In this document: one piece after another, positions 35,835 to 43,348 of the stretch
How the letters are laid out: every line of letters starts with the position of its first letter
How positions within the stretch are numbered: the stretch's first letter is position 1
Source: an uncultured Collinsella sp.
GTDB lineage: Bacteria; Actinomycetota; Coriobacteriia; Coriobacteriales; Coriobacteriaceae
Length of the DNA: 64,000 nucleotides
Direction of reading: 5' to 3'
NCBI GenBank assembly: GCA_905194675.1
Contig: CAJJTG010000001.1
Span: 1-64,000, forward strand
Made by a program: the position numbers and the translations under genes
Notes under the pieces: model-generated
Told to the model about the DNA's origin: nothing
What the model saw: the letters and a program-made list of their open reading frames with translations, nothing else
Databases searched by the model: none

Positions 35835-36530
35835 ATGAACGATATCCAGGGCTATCAGAACGGCCCCGTCGAGACCGGCGCAAGCCGCGCCAAGGAGATG
35901 TCGCCGCGCGCGTACAATCTCGCCATGTCCGCCCTGATCTTCTTGGGCTTTTGCGCCATGGGTGCCGGCGCCTACTTTACGAGCACCATGTCGTTTGCGC
36001 GCATGATGATGAGCGGCGCCGCCCTACCGCTGGTCTTTGGCTCGTTTATTTTAACCATCGTCGGCATGGTCATGATGTCGGCTGCTGCGGGCAAGCAGTC
36101 CGTGGGCCTGTCCCTTGTGGGCTACGTAATCTTTGCGAGTACCTTTGGCCTGACCGCGTCGTTTGGCCTTGCCAACTACGACCTGCCTACCATCAACACT
36201 GCCTTTATCGCCACGGCCGCCATCACCTTTGTCTTTGGCGCCTTGGGCGTGACGTTCCCCAAGTTTTTCCAGCGCGTATATGGCATCGGCTTTGGCATTC
36301 TGCTCGCCACTATTCTGGTTGAGATCGTGCTGATGTTCATGGGCGTTTCGCAGTCCATCACCGACCTGATCGTGATCGTGGTGTTTGCCGGCTTCATCGG
36401 CTACGACACCTATGTGGCAACGACGGTGCCGCCCACGCTGCCCAACGCCGTGCTCATGGCATCCAGCCTGTTCGTGGACATCATCAACGTGTTCCTGCGC
36501 ATCCTGAACATCCTCGGTCGTCGCGACTAG
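35835..36530 (+). CDS. Bax inhibitor-1 / YccA family membrane protein
   Basis: 231 aa with seven predicted membrane segments after a hydrophilic N-terminus of about 35 residues. The family pattern is visible in SYGIATAFSIF-like ATAAITFVFGALGVTFPKFF, and in the last segments IGYDTYVATTVPP and SSLFVDIINVFLRILNILGR, the typical C-terminus. These proteins act as pH-sensitive calcium leak channels in the structures known; the bacterial role is uncertain. ATG 35835 has AAAGGAC upstream. A terminator follows. Confidence 0.88.
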   Translation: MNDIQGYQNGPVETGASRAKEMSPRAYNLAMSALIFLGFCAMGAGAYFTSTMSFARMMMSGAALPLVFGSFILTIVGMVMMSAAAGKQSVGLSLVGYVIFASTFGLTASFGLANYDLPTINTAFIATAAITFVFGALGVTFPKFFQRVYGIGFGILLATILVEIVLMFMGVSQSITDLIVIVVFAGFIGYDTYVATTVPPTLPNAVLMASSLFVDIINVFLRILNILGRRD

Positions 36531-36576
36531 CGCGGGGGATTGCAGCGTTTCTTGTCGGACGCGGTAAAACGATGTG

Positions 36577-36606
36577 AAAGGCGGTCCTTCGGGGCCGTCT
36601 TTTTTG
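36577..36606 (+). terminator. Terminator after the Bax inhibitor-like gene
   Basis: GGCGGTCC, TTCG tetraloop, GGGCCGTC, then TTTTTT. Confidence 0.88.
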
Positions 36607-36670
36607 TACGCGGCGGGGTATCATGGATGGGAAAAGCCGATAGCGGCAGCGACAGGAAAGGTGGCCACGT

Positions 36671-37804
36671 ATGGCAGACGTCGACAACAGGAACCGTAAC
36701 CGCAGGTCCAACCGAGCGGGTCAGCCCAATCCCAAGCGCGAGGCCCGTGCCAAGGCCGCCGAGCGTCACGTGGCAACTGTGTCCGAAGCGTGCGCCAAGG
36801 ATATCGAGCGTTCGCTCGCCGGTGTTCGCGAGTTTGACGGTATGCCTGCCGGCTTTGTCGCGGCGATGAAGGCCAAGGTTCAGAGTGCTGTGGCCGCCGA
36901 AGAGCAGGTCGCCGAGGACGTCGAGAACGCGGAGACTACCGAGGTCGAGGCGGCGCCCGAGACCGAGGCGGCGCCCGAGCCCGTCGAGGAGCCTGCCGAG
37001 GAAATCGCCGAAGCTGAGTCCGCGCCTGCTGAGGAGCCCGCTCCGGTCCTGCCCGAGGTCACTGTGCTTGATGCCTCCGCCACGCAGGCAATCCTCGATA
37101 ACGGTCGCGGCTATGCGCAGTTCTGCGACATGGCCGTGCTCGCCTTTGCCTCGTTTACCAATCCGGGCGGTGGATATATTCAGGGTTATCTGGGCCAGGA
37201 GGCCACGCTGTGCGCCGATTCGTATCTGTACAACGTTCTCGATAGGCAGCGTAAGTGGTACGGCGAGAACCGTCGCCGCAACATCAACTGCGAGCTCTAT
37301 CGTAACCGCGCCCTGGTGGTGCCTGCGGTGCGCTTCGACCGCAACCACGTGCATGCATACGCCGACGTGATCGTGGCCGCCGCGCCCAACGTTAGGCGCG
37401 CCCGCCAGGAGTATCGCGTGAGCGACGATGCTCTGCTGGATGCCCTGCGCGACCGCATTCGCTTTGTGCTCGCCATCTGCGATGAGCTTGGTCGCGAGAA
37501 GCTCGTGCTGGGTGCTTGGGGCTGCGACAACAACGGCTTTGATGCCGAGGCCGTGGCCGAGCTCTTCCGCAAGGAGCTCGCGTCGGGCGACTTCAAGGTC
37601 AAGCAGGTCTTCTTTGCCGTGCCCTCTACGCGCTGGGACGAGGACTTCGCCAAGTTCGAGCACGTGCTGGCAAACTTCCCCGAGCGCAACGAGGAGTCCT
37701 ATGCTCAGGTTGCCGCCCGCACCGCAGCCGCCCGTGCCGCCGAGCAGGCTCAGGCCGCTGCCGAGGATGACGAGGATGACGACGACTGGCGCAAGTACCT
37801 GTAA
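36671..37804 (+). CDS. TIGR02452-like macrodomain protein (bacterial PARG fold) with QEA in place of QEE
   Basis: 377 aa. Residues 1-130 are a charged, low-complexity extension (many Glu/Ala/Pro, about 75-127), then a macrodomain resembling TIGR02452 / bacterial-type poly(ADP-ribose) glycohydrolases. It has FTNPGGGYIQGYLGQEATLC at 162-181, ADVIVAAAPN near 231-240 and LVLGAWGCDNNGFD near 278-291. The family signature is GGG-X6-8-QEE, whose second Glu is catalytic. Here it is Q176-E177-A178. The protein may bind ADP-ribose without cleaving it, or use another residue. The tail is acidic (EDDEDDDDW). Single gene. Confidence 0.78.
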   Translation: MADVDNRNRNRRSNRAGQPNPKREARAKAAERHVATVSEACAKDIERSLAGVREFDGMPAGFVAAMKAKVQSAVAAEEQVAEDVENAETTEVEAAPETEAAPEPVEEPAEEIAEAESAPAEEPAPVLPEVTVLDASATQAILDNGRGYAQFCDMAVLAFASFTNPGGGYIQGYLGQEATLCADSYLYNVLDRQRKWYGENRRRNINCELYRNRALVVPAVRFDRNHVHAYADVIVAAAPNVRRARQEYRVSDDALLDALRDRIRFVLAICDELGREKLVLGAWGCDNNGFDAEAVAELFRKELASGDFKVKQVFFAVPSTRWDEDFAKFEHVLANFPERNEESYAQVAARTAAARAAEQAQAAAEDDEDDDDWRKYL

Positions 37805-37829
37805 ACGGTGCGCGTGATGCGATATACCG

Positions 37830-37863
37830 AGCCGACGGGGGCTGCTCCCGTCGGCTTTTTATT
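37830..37863 (+). terminator. Terminator after the macrodomain gene
   Basis: AGCCGACGGG pairs with CCCGTCGGCT around GGCTGCT, followed by TTTTATT. Confidence 0.9.
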
Positions 37864-37879
37864 GAGTGGGGAGCTTACG

Positions 37880-38539
37880 ATGAAAAACGTTCTATGCTTT
37901 GGTGACAGCAACACCTATGGTTACGATCCGGCGGGCATGCGCGACGGTACCGCGGTGCGCTATGCGCAGGATGTGCGCTGGTGTGGCGTGGTCCAACGTG
38001 ACTTAGGCGAGGGCTGGCATGTAATTGAAGAAGGCCTCAACGGCCGCACGACGGTACGCGACGACATGTGCCATCTGGACACTAACCTCAACGGTATTCG
38101 CGCGCTTCCGATGCTGCTCGAGGCCCATAAGCCGCTGGACGCCATTGTGATCATGCTGGGCACCAACGACTGTAAGACGGTCTTTAACGTGACAGCTTCC
38201 GATATCGCCCGTGGCGCCATGGCGCTGATTCGCGCCGTCCGCGCGTTTCCGTGGACCGACGCTGCGCCTTGCCCGCGCATCCTGCTGATGGCTCCTATCA
38301 AGATCAAGCCGCAGATCGCCGATGTGTATATGACCGACTTTGACGAGCATTCCGTTGAGGCATCTGAGCATTTTGGCGAGTACTATGCGCACGTGGCCGA
38401 GCAGTTTGGCTGCGACTTTTTGAATGCCGCCGAGTTTGCCGAGCCGGGCGATATCGACTATCTGCATATGATGCCCGAAAGCCACGAGAGCCTGGGTCAC
38501 GCCGTGGCAGCCAAGCTCAAAGAGATGCTCGGTGAGTAG
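37880..38539 (+). CDS. SGNH/GDSL family hydrolase (esterase-like)
   Basis: 219 aa. Block I CFGDSNTYG holds the nucleophile Ser9; the Gly block is near LDTNLNGIRALP; LGTNDCK carries the Asn (block III); and DIDYLHMMPESH gives the Asp/His pair near the C-terminus. It resembles arylesterase and acyl-hydrolase SGNH enzymes of about 210-220 aa; the substrate is unknown, possibly acetylated sugars or lipids. ATG 37880 is taken because GGGGAGC lies upstream and the frame before it contains a terminator. Confidence 0.85.
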   Translation: MKNVLCFGDSNTYGYDPAGMRDGTAVRYAQDVRWCGVVQRDLGEGWHVIEEGLNGRTTVRDDMCHLDTNLNGIRALPMLLEAHKPLDAIVIMLGTNDCKTVFNVTASDIARGAMALIRAVRAFPWTDAAPCPRILLMAPIKIKPQIADVYMTDFDEHSVEASEHFGEYYAHVAEQFGCDFLNAAEFAEPGDIDYLHMMPESHESLGHAVAAKLKEMLGE

Positions 38540-38551
38540 CACGGCCCCAAG

Positions 38552-38584
38552 CCACCGCAAAGGGGACAGGCACCTTTGTGGTGG
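38552..38584. repeat. Small palindrome with AAAGGGGACAGG core
   Basis: CCACCGCAAAGG 38552-38563 pairs with CCTTTGTGGTGG 38573-38584 (11 of 12, one wobble) around GGACAGGCA. It lies between the SGNH and pentapeptide genes and shares its core with 3292-3320. Confidence 0.6.
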
Positions 38585-38618
38585 TTTTGCCCGGGTAAAC
38601 GAACGGATTGGCTGCCAT

Positions 38619-39230
38619 ATGGGCATGGACGAGCTCATCGACCTCTTTGCCGAGGGCGATGAGCTCGTCTCCAATACCGCTTTTGAGGATTTGGATCTTG
38701 CCTACGACGTGGCGAACGGCGCGACCTTCGATGGCGTTGTGTTCCGATCTTGCGAGTTCGATAGCGTTGACTGGAGCGGCTCGACGTTTCGCGACGTGGT
38801 GTTTCGCGGTTGCCGCTTTATCCGCTGCAACATGGAAGGCTGCTGGCTCAGCCGCTGCGACTTCGTTGACTGCTCGGCACCGGGACTCAACTTGCTCAAG
38901 GCGCGCCTGTCGAGCGTGTCGTTTGGATCGTGCGATTTGAGCTATGCGAACCTTTCGGAGGGACGCATTGGCCCTATGACAGCATGCGATACACGTCTGA
39001 GAGAGGCTGCGTTTCAGGGTGCCAAGCTGGGTCAGATACGCCTGGATGGCTGTGACCTGACGCGTGTTGATGTGTTCAAGACGTCGCTTTCCGGCGTTGA
39101 TGTGTCGCGCTGTACATTTGCAGCGCCCGTTGTTTCGGGCGATTACCATGAGCTGCGTGGCCTGACGGTCAATGCCGAGCAGGCGCTGGCACTCTCGGGT
39201 TTGTTGGGAATTCAACTCGCCGACGACTAG
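38619..39230 (+). CDS. Pentapeptide-repeat protein
   Basis: 203 aa from ATG 38619 (ATG 38625 is the alternative). Residues about 15-170 consist of pentapeptide repeats of A(D/N)LXX type, such as FDGVVFRSCEFDSVDWSGST and ANLSEG, predicted to fold as a right-handed square beta-helix. Roles in the family range from gyrase protection to unknown scaffolding; nothing here decides. The open frame reaches back to 38532 but would translate the palindrome at 38552-38584, so I exclude that part. No clear SD, so the start is uncertain. Confidence 0.75.
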   Translation: MGMDELIDLFAEGDELVSNTAFEDLDLAYDVANGATFDGVVFRSCEFDSVDWSGSTFRDVVFRGCRFIRCNMEGCWLSRCDFVDCSAPGLNLLKARLSSVSFGSCDLSYANLSEGRIGPMTACDTRLREAAFQGAKLGQIRLDGCDLTRVDVFKTSLSGVDVSRCTFAAPVVSGDYHELRGLTVNAEQALALSGLLGIQLADD

Positions 39231-39266
39231 ACGCCCCGGCCCTTTGCTCGACCGCTATCTAAAATC

Positions 39267-39335
39267 AAACCGTCGCAACATCCGATGATTTTTCGCGTTT
39301 GCACGATTTTCATCGAATGTTGCGACGGTTTTTGG
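39267..39335. terminator. Bidirectional terminator-type palindrome
   Basis: 22-bp arms 39267-39288 and 39310-39331 (AAACCGTCGCAACAT..., one mismatch) between convergent genes. TTTTT follows on the plus side; GGTTTGATTTT follows on the minus side. It serves the pentapeptide gene and thiD. Confidence 0.75.
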
Positions 39336-39375
39336 TGCAAGGTAGCCTGTCTCTTTTTGGCAGGTTACTGGCTAT

Positions 39376-40206
39376 TTAGTACTGCCACATGTGGTTGACG
39401 GGGCCAGAGCCTTTGCCCATGTCAAAGCCGGCGGCGAGAGCGCCCGTTAGGTAGGCCTTGCCGGCGTTGACGGCGTCGGCAAGATCCATGCCCTGAGCCA
39501 GCGCGCAGGCGATGGCGGACGAAAGCGTGCAGCCGGTGCCGTGTGTGTTGTCGGTCTCGATGCGCTTGTGGCGGAACCACGTGGTGAGCGGATCGCCCAG
39601 ATGGTTGCCCTCGTCATCGAGTGGCGCGGGTTCGGCCAATACATCGTTGGCCTCGTTGACAAGATGCCCACCCTTAACGAGGGATGCGCAGCCAAAGCGG
39701 CGGGCGAGGAGCATGGCAGCATTTTGCTGCGTGCGCTCGGAGTCGACCTCGTAGTCGAGCAGGGCCATGGCCTCGGGAATATTGGGCGTGATAACCGTCG
39801 CCAGCGGGAACAGGCGGCGGGTGAGCGCCTCGGCGGCATCTTCGGCAATCAGCCGTGCGCCCGAGGTGGCTACCATGACGGGGTCGACTACCACGTTTGT
39901 CGCGTTCCAGGCGCTCAGGCGGTCGGCGATAACCTCGATAATCTCGGCAGAGGAAACCATGCCGATCTTGACGGCGCTTGGGCGGATATCGTCAAATACG
40001 GCGTCGATCTGCGCAGCGACGATATCAGGGGAGATATTCTGCACGGCGGTGACACCGAGCGTGTTTTGTGCGGTGATGGCGGTGATGGCCGTCTCGGCAT
40101 ACAGACGGTGCGCCGTGATGGTCTTGATGTCGGCCTGAATGCCGGCGCCACCGCTGGAATCGGATCCTGCGATGGACAGGACGGCAGGTACCTTACTGCG
40201 ATCCAT
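39376..40206 (-). CDS. thiD: Hydroxymethylpyrimidine (phosphate) kinase
   Basis: 276 aa ribokinase-fold enzyme that phosphorylates HMP and HMP-P for thiamine synthesis. PAVLSIAGSDSSGGAGIQAD at residues 8-27 is the substrate and ATP-binding start, NPGAAL-like ITPNIPEAMALL is central, and the anion hole DNTHGTGCTLSSAIA lies near 223-237. SD AAGGGAGC. Downstream of thiC on the same strand; a hairpin at 40256-40293 separates them. Confidence 0.95.
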   Translation of the reverse strand: MDRSKVPAVLSIAGSDSSGGAGIQADIKTITAHRLYAETAITAITAQNTLGVTAVQNISPDIVAAQIDAVFDDIRPSAVKIGMVSSAEIIEVIADRLSAWNATNVVVDPVMVATSGARLIAEDAAEALTRRLFPLATVITPNIPEAMALLDYEVDSERTQQNAAMLLARRFGCASLVKGGHLVNEANDVLAEPAPLDDEGNHLGDPLTTWFRHKRIETDNTHGTGCTLSSAIACALAQGMDLADAVNAGKAYLTGALAAGFDMGKGSGPVNHMWQY

Positions 40207-40255
40207 GTTTGCTCCCTTGTTCGGTCGGAATCAAATGGGTCTTTAAGCCAGCATT

Positions 40256-40293
40256 ATAAAGATGCCCGGGCCGACTCTATGTCGAACCCGGGC
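40256..40293 (-). terminator. Hairpin between thiC and thiD
   Basis: On the minus strand GCCCGGGTTCGAC pairs with GTCGGCCCGGGC around ATAGA, followed by ATCTTTATAAT. It may cut thiD expression relative to thiC. Just upstream, palindromes GTGAGCAAATGTTCAC and GTCAACAATTGAC lie between it and the thiC stop. Confidence 0.6.
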
Positions 40294-40384
40294 GGGCGAT
40301 GCAATCTTTACGCAAATGTGAGCAAATGTTCACACGTCAACAATTGACGAACACCATGTTACCGATTGTGGCTCCGGTGACGAG

Positions 40385-41719
40385 TTAGTCCTCCATGCCG
40401 AGGTCGATCGTCGTGCCTTCGAACACCTTGTTAACGGTGCGGACGGCGCACATCTTGCCGCACATGGTGCAGGTGCCCTCGGTGGCGGCGGGGGATTCTT
40501 CGTAGCGTTTCTTGCCGGTGACCGGGTCGAGAGCACACTTCCACATGGCATCCCAGTCGAGCTTGCGGCGTGCCTGGCCCATCTTGTCGTCCATGTCGCG
40601 GGCGTGCGGCACCTTCTTGGCGATATCGGCGGCGTGCGCGGCAATCTTAGTGGCCATGAGGCCATCGAGCACGTCCTGGGCGTTGGGCAGGCACAGGTGC
40701 TCGGCCGGCGTCACGTAGCACAGGAAGTCGGCACCGGAGCTGGCGGAGATGGCGCCGCCGATGGCAGCGGTGATGTGGTCGTAACCCACGCCGATATCGG
40801 TCACCAGCGGCCCGAGCACATAGAACGGGGCATTGTGGCACAGGCGCTTCTGCAGTTTCATGTTGGCGGCGATCTCGTCGAGCGCCATGTGACCCGGGCC
40901 CTCGACCATGACCTGGACGCCGGCGGCCCAAGCGCGCTTGCACAGCTTGCCCAGCTCGATCATCTCAGCGGTCTCGGTGGCATCGTTGGAGTCGTAGAGG
41001 CAGCCCGGGCGGCAGGAGTCGCCGAGCGAAATCGTCACGTCGTACTCGTGGCAAATCTCGAGCAGCTCGTCAAAGTACTCGTAGAAGGGGTTTTCGTTGC
41101 CGGTGACCTCCATCCAGCCAAACAGTAGCGAGCCGCCGCGACTGACGATGTTCATCAGGCGGCCGGTCTCCTTAAAGGTCTTGGTGACCGACTTGTTGAT
41201 GCCGCAGTGGATGGTCATAAAGTCCACGCCATCCTCGGCGTGCGCGCGCACGACCTCGAACAGGTCGTCCTTGGTCAGCTTGACCAGCGGCTTTTCCATG
41301 TAGCCGATGGCGTCGTACATGGGGACGGTGCCCACCATGAGCGGCGTCTCGTCGATGAGCTGCTGGCGGAACTGGCGCGTTTTGCCCGAGTTGGAAAGGT
41401 CCATGATGGCGTCGGCGCCAAAGTCCTCGGCGATCTTGACCTTCTTCCATTCCTCGGCGGCATCGGCCTTGTCGCCCGAGATGCCCAGGTTGACGTTGAC
41501 CTTGGTGGACAGGCCCTCGCCGACACCAAAGGCGCGCATGCCCTTTTTGATGTGCACGATGTTGGCGGGAATGGCGATGCGGCCGTCGGCCACGCGCTCG
41601 CGGATGTACTCGGGGTCGCGATGCTCGCGCTCGGCGACCTCCTTCATCTGCGGTGTGATCTGCCCGGCGCGGGCGAAGTCGATTTGCGTGACGAGCTTGG
41701 GCTCGGTCTGTGTGCTCAT
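40385..41719 (-). CDS. thiC: Phosphomethylpyrimidine (HMP-P) synthase, short form
   Basis: 444 aa, radical-SAM enzyme converting aminoimidazole ribotide to HMP-P. It lacks the N-terminal domain of the 630-aa E. coli type, as is common in anaerobes. Visible: ADGRIAIPANIVH near 43-55, NVNLGISGD, MTIHCGINK, VMVEGPGHM near 269-277, and near the C-terminus CTMCGKMC, the iron-sulfur cysteines spaced CX2CX3C instead of the CX2CX4C of E. coli. The start is ATG 41719 with AGGGAG at 8 nt. That SD lies inside a TPP riboswitch. Confidence 0.95.
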   Translation of the reverse strand: MSTQTEPKLVTQIDFARAGQITPQMKEVAEREHRDPEYIRERVADGRIAIPANIVHIKKGMRAFGVGEGLSTKVNVNLGISGDKADAAEEWKKVKIAEDFGADAIMDLSNSGKTRQFRQQLIDETPLMVGTVPMYDAIGYMEKPLVKLTKDDLFEVVRAHAEDGVDFMTIHCGINKSVTKTFKETGRLMNIVSRGGSLLFGWMEVTGNENPFYEYFDELLEICHEYDVTISLGDSCRPGCLYDSNDATETAEMIELGKLCKRAWAAGVQVMVEGPGHMALDEIAANMKLQKRLCHNAPFYVLGPLVTDIGVGYDHITAAIGGAISASSGADFLCYVTPAEHLCLPNAQDVLDGLMATKIAAHAADIAKKVPHARDMDDKMGQARRKLDWDAMWKCALDPVTGKKRYEESPAATEGTCTMCGKMCAVRTVNKVFEGTTIDLGMED

Positions 41720-41723
41720 TGGC

Positions 41724-41818
41724 ACGGCTCCCTTCGTTGGCATTACCCATATCAGGTTTGCGGGTCAGGGCGGGCGCGCCCAGTCTCAGCCTGCCGTCTT
41801 GTCCTGCAAGCTCCCCGT
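41724..41818 (-). promoter_or_regulatory. TPP (thiamine pyrophosphate) riboswitch before thiC
   Basis: On the minus strand the aptamer core is clear: GGGGAGC, GGCTGAGA, CCCTGACCCGC, AACCTGAT followed by GGGTAATGCCAACGAAGGGA. ACGG 41815-41818 can pair with CCGT 41724-41727 as stem P1. Only 4 nt separate P1 from the thiC ATG, and the SD AGGGAG (41728-41733) is part of the conserved 3' segment. TPP binding should block translation directly. Confidence 0.93.
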
Positions 41819-41890
41819 TTATGTAATGGGCTCAAGTATAGCTCGAATGGGTACGATTGGCCTAACGAGCGTGCCTGTGGGGAGGCGTAC

Positions 41891-42412
41891 ATGGAAGACA
41901 AGCATCTATATCGAGAGACACAATGGGATGTATCGGCCGAGGAAAGCCGTGCGCACCATGGCCTTGTCGCGATTGGTTTTGCGGTGCTTGCCGTGTTGGT
42001 GATTGCCTTTTGTATTTGGACGTTCGGCGGTCGCGGCGGCGCTGCATGGGAGTTCGAGGCTGATGATAGCCTACCGATTATGACGGTGAGGAGTACTGGC
42101 GGTAATGCCAATACGCTCGCCGTTCCGGGCGATTATTGGTACCCGCGCGATGAGTTTGTGCAGTTGCAGCTGAGTGGTGGGTCTATTCCAGGTGAAGAAA
42201 TCGAACGCGTGACGTTTGACGCGGCGCTCAAAACGCTCACGGTGAAGCTCAAAGATCAAGGAGATGTGCCCACGACTATGGATATCGCCCTGACGGAATG
42301 GCGTCTGGAGCCTCCGACGGGTGTTGCGGTGTCCGAGGTTGAGCACGTCAAGATTGTCTATCAGGACGGTTCGACAAACGGGATTGCAAAGGCCGATGGC
42401 TTGGCGGAGTAA
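41891..42412 (+). CDS. Hypothetical single-pass membrane protein
   Basis: 173 aa. A cytoplasmic stretch of about 24 residues, one membrane segment (about 25-45, LVAIGFAVLAVLVIAFCIW), then an outside domain with predicted beta structure (LPIMTVRSTGGN, FVQLQLSGGSIPGEE). ATG 41891 has GGGGAGGC 4-5 nt upstream; the frame extends back across thiC but only as a shadow. Divergent from thiC-thiD, convergent with yaaA. No family recognised and no cysteine in the outer domain. Confidence 0.7.
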   Translation: MEDKHLYRETQWDVSAEESRAHHGLVAIGFAVLAVLVIAFCIWTFGGRGGAAWEFEADDSLPIMTVRSTGGNANTLAVPGDYWYPRDEFVQLQLSGGSIPGEEIERVTFDAALKTLTVKLKDQGDVPTTMDIALTEWRLEPPTGVAVSEVEHVKIVYQDGSTNGIAKADGLAE

Positions 42413-42435
42413 CGGAGTGTTTGGAAACGGCGGGC

Positions 42436-43245
42436 CTATTGTGCCTGCGCGTTCATGAAAACCAGGGTGTTTTTGTCTGAAAGCTCGGGGATGTGACGAT
42501 AGCCGATGTTGAATGCGGTGAGCCCGCTTACATCCTCGAGCTTGTTTTCTGCCATCCAGCGCACCATGGAGCCGCGCGCCTTTTTGCTGGCGGTCGATCG
42601 CTGAACGGGCTTATCGTTGCGGACGTCTTCGCCAAAAAGGCAGGTGATAACCGTTGTATCCTGTGCAGCATGGGGCAGGACGGCTTTGGCGTATTCCACG
42701 CTGGCAAGGTTGACGATCGTAGCGTTGGAGCCCGCCGGAGCGATGACCCGTGCGAGTTTGTCGCCCCAAAACGCGTAGAGGTCTCGGGCATCGTCGACGG
42801 CAAGCTTCGCCCCCATTTCGAGCCGATAGGGCGACACGCCGTGGAAGGGGCGTGCGCATCCGTAAAGGCCCGAGAGGATCCACAGATGGTCTTGCAGCCA
42901 TGCGAGCTGCGCGGAATCCATCACCTCGGGCGCCATGCTCTCGTATTGAATGCCGTGATAGGACATGACGGCAGGGGAGAGGTGACGGGCGAGTGCAGGA
43001 TTGTCGAGATCGCCGTTTCCCAAGATGGGCCCGAACTCATGCAGGGTGTTGAGGCAAGGCCCCAGCAGTTTGTCACTCACGTTCCATAGCGCCTGCAGAC
43101 CGCCGCTGCCTTCATTCCGCTCGATATCTAGCAGTGCGCGGTGGAGGCGAGCTGTCTCGTGCACAAAAGGTGGAATGCCCAGGACTTCAAAAGCATCCCT
43201 GGCCGCGCGCATTTGCTTGGCGGGCGAAATGATGACCTGCAGCAT
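42436..43245 (-). CDS. yaaA: YaaA family peroxide-stress protein (DUF328)
   Basis: 269 aa. The start LQVIISPAKQMRA, then ALWNVSDKLLGPC, YHGIQYESM, LSGLYGCARPFHGVSPYRLE and the C-terminal RGSMVRWMAENKL match the YaaA/DUF328 family, whose E. coli member limits free iron and oxidative DNA damage. ATG 43245 has GAGGAG 5 nt upstream on the minus strand. The open frame continues 67 codons further through the hairpin repeat at 43268-43335 and is not used. Convergent end with the membrane protein gene. Confidence 0.9.
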   Translation of the reverse strand: MLQVIISPAKQMRAARDAFEVLGIPPFVHETARLHRALLDIERNEGSGGLQALWNVSDKLLGPCLNTLHEFGPILGNGDLDNPALARHLSPAVMSYHGIQYESMAPEVMDSAQLAWLQDHLWILSGLYGCARPFHGVSPYRLEMGAKLAVDDARDLYAFWGDKLARVIAPAGSNATIVNLASVEYAKAVLPHAAQDTTVITCLFGEDVRNDKPVQRSTASKKARGSMVRWMAENKLEDVSGLTAFNIGYRHIPELSDKNTLVFMNAQAQ

Positions 43246-43267
43246 GGACTCTCCTCTGCCAAATAGG

Positions 43268-43335
43268 AAGTTGCGGTGGAATACGGTCTGTTTTGGCCGG
43301 TTATGGGCCAGTTTAGTCCGTATTTCACCGCAACT
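43268..43335. repeat. Hairpin repeat AGTTGCGGTGGAATA, copy 2
   Basis: AAGTTGCGGTGGAATA 43268-43283 pairs with TATTTCACCGCAACT 43321-43335 (one wobble). Inner arms CGGTCTGTTTTGGCC and GGGCCAGTTTAGTCCG also pair in part. It sits between the M18 peptidase stop and the yaaA start. The outer arms match copy 1 at 3329-3397; inner sequences differ. Confidence 0.7.
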
Positions 43336-43348
43336 GATGAAGGGTTGG

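Noticed and set aside
41207..41890. N-terminal extension of the membrane protein ORF across thiC
   Set aside because: Shadow of thiC and the riboswitch; the real start with SD is at 41891.
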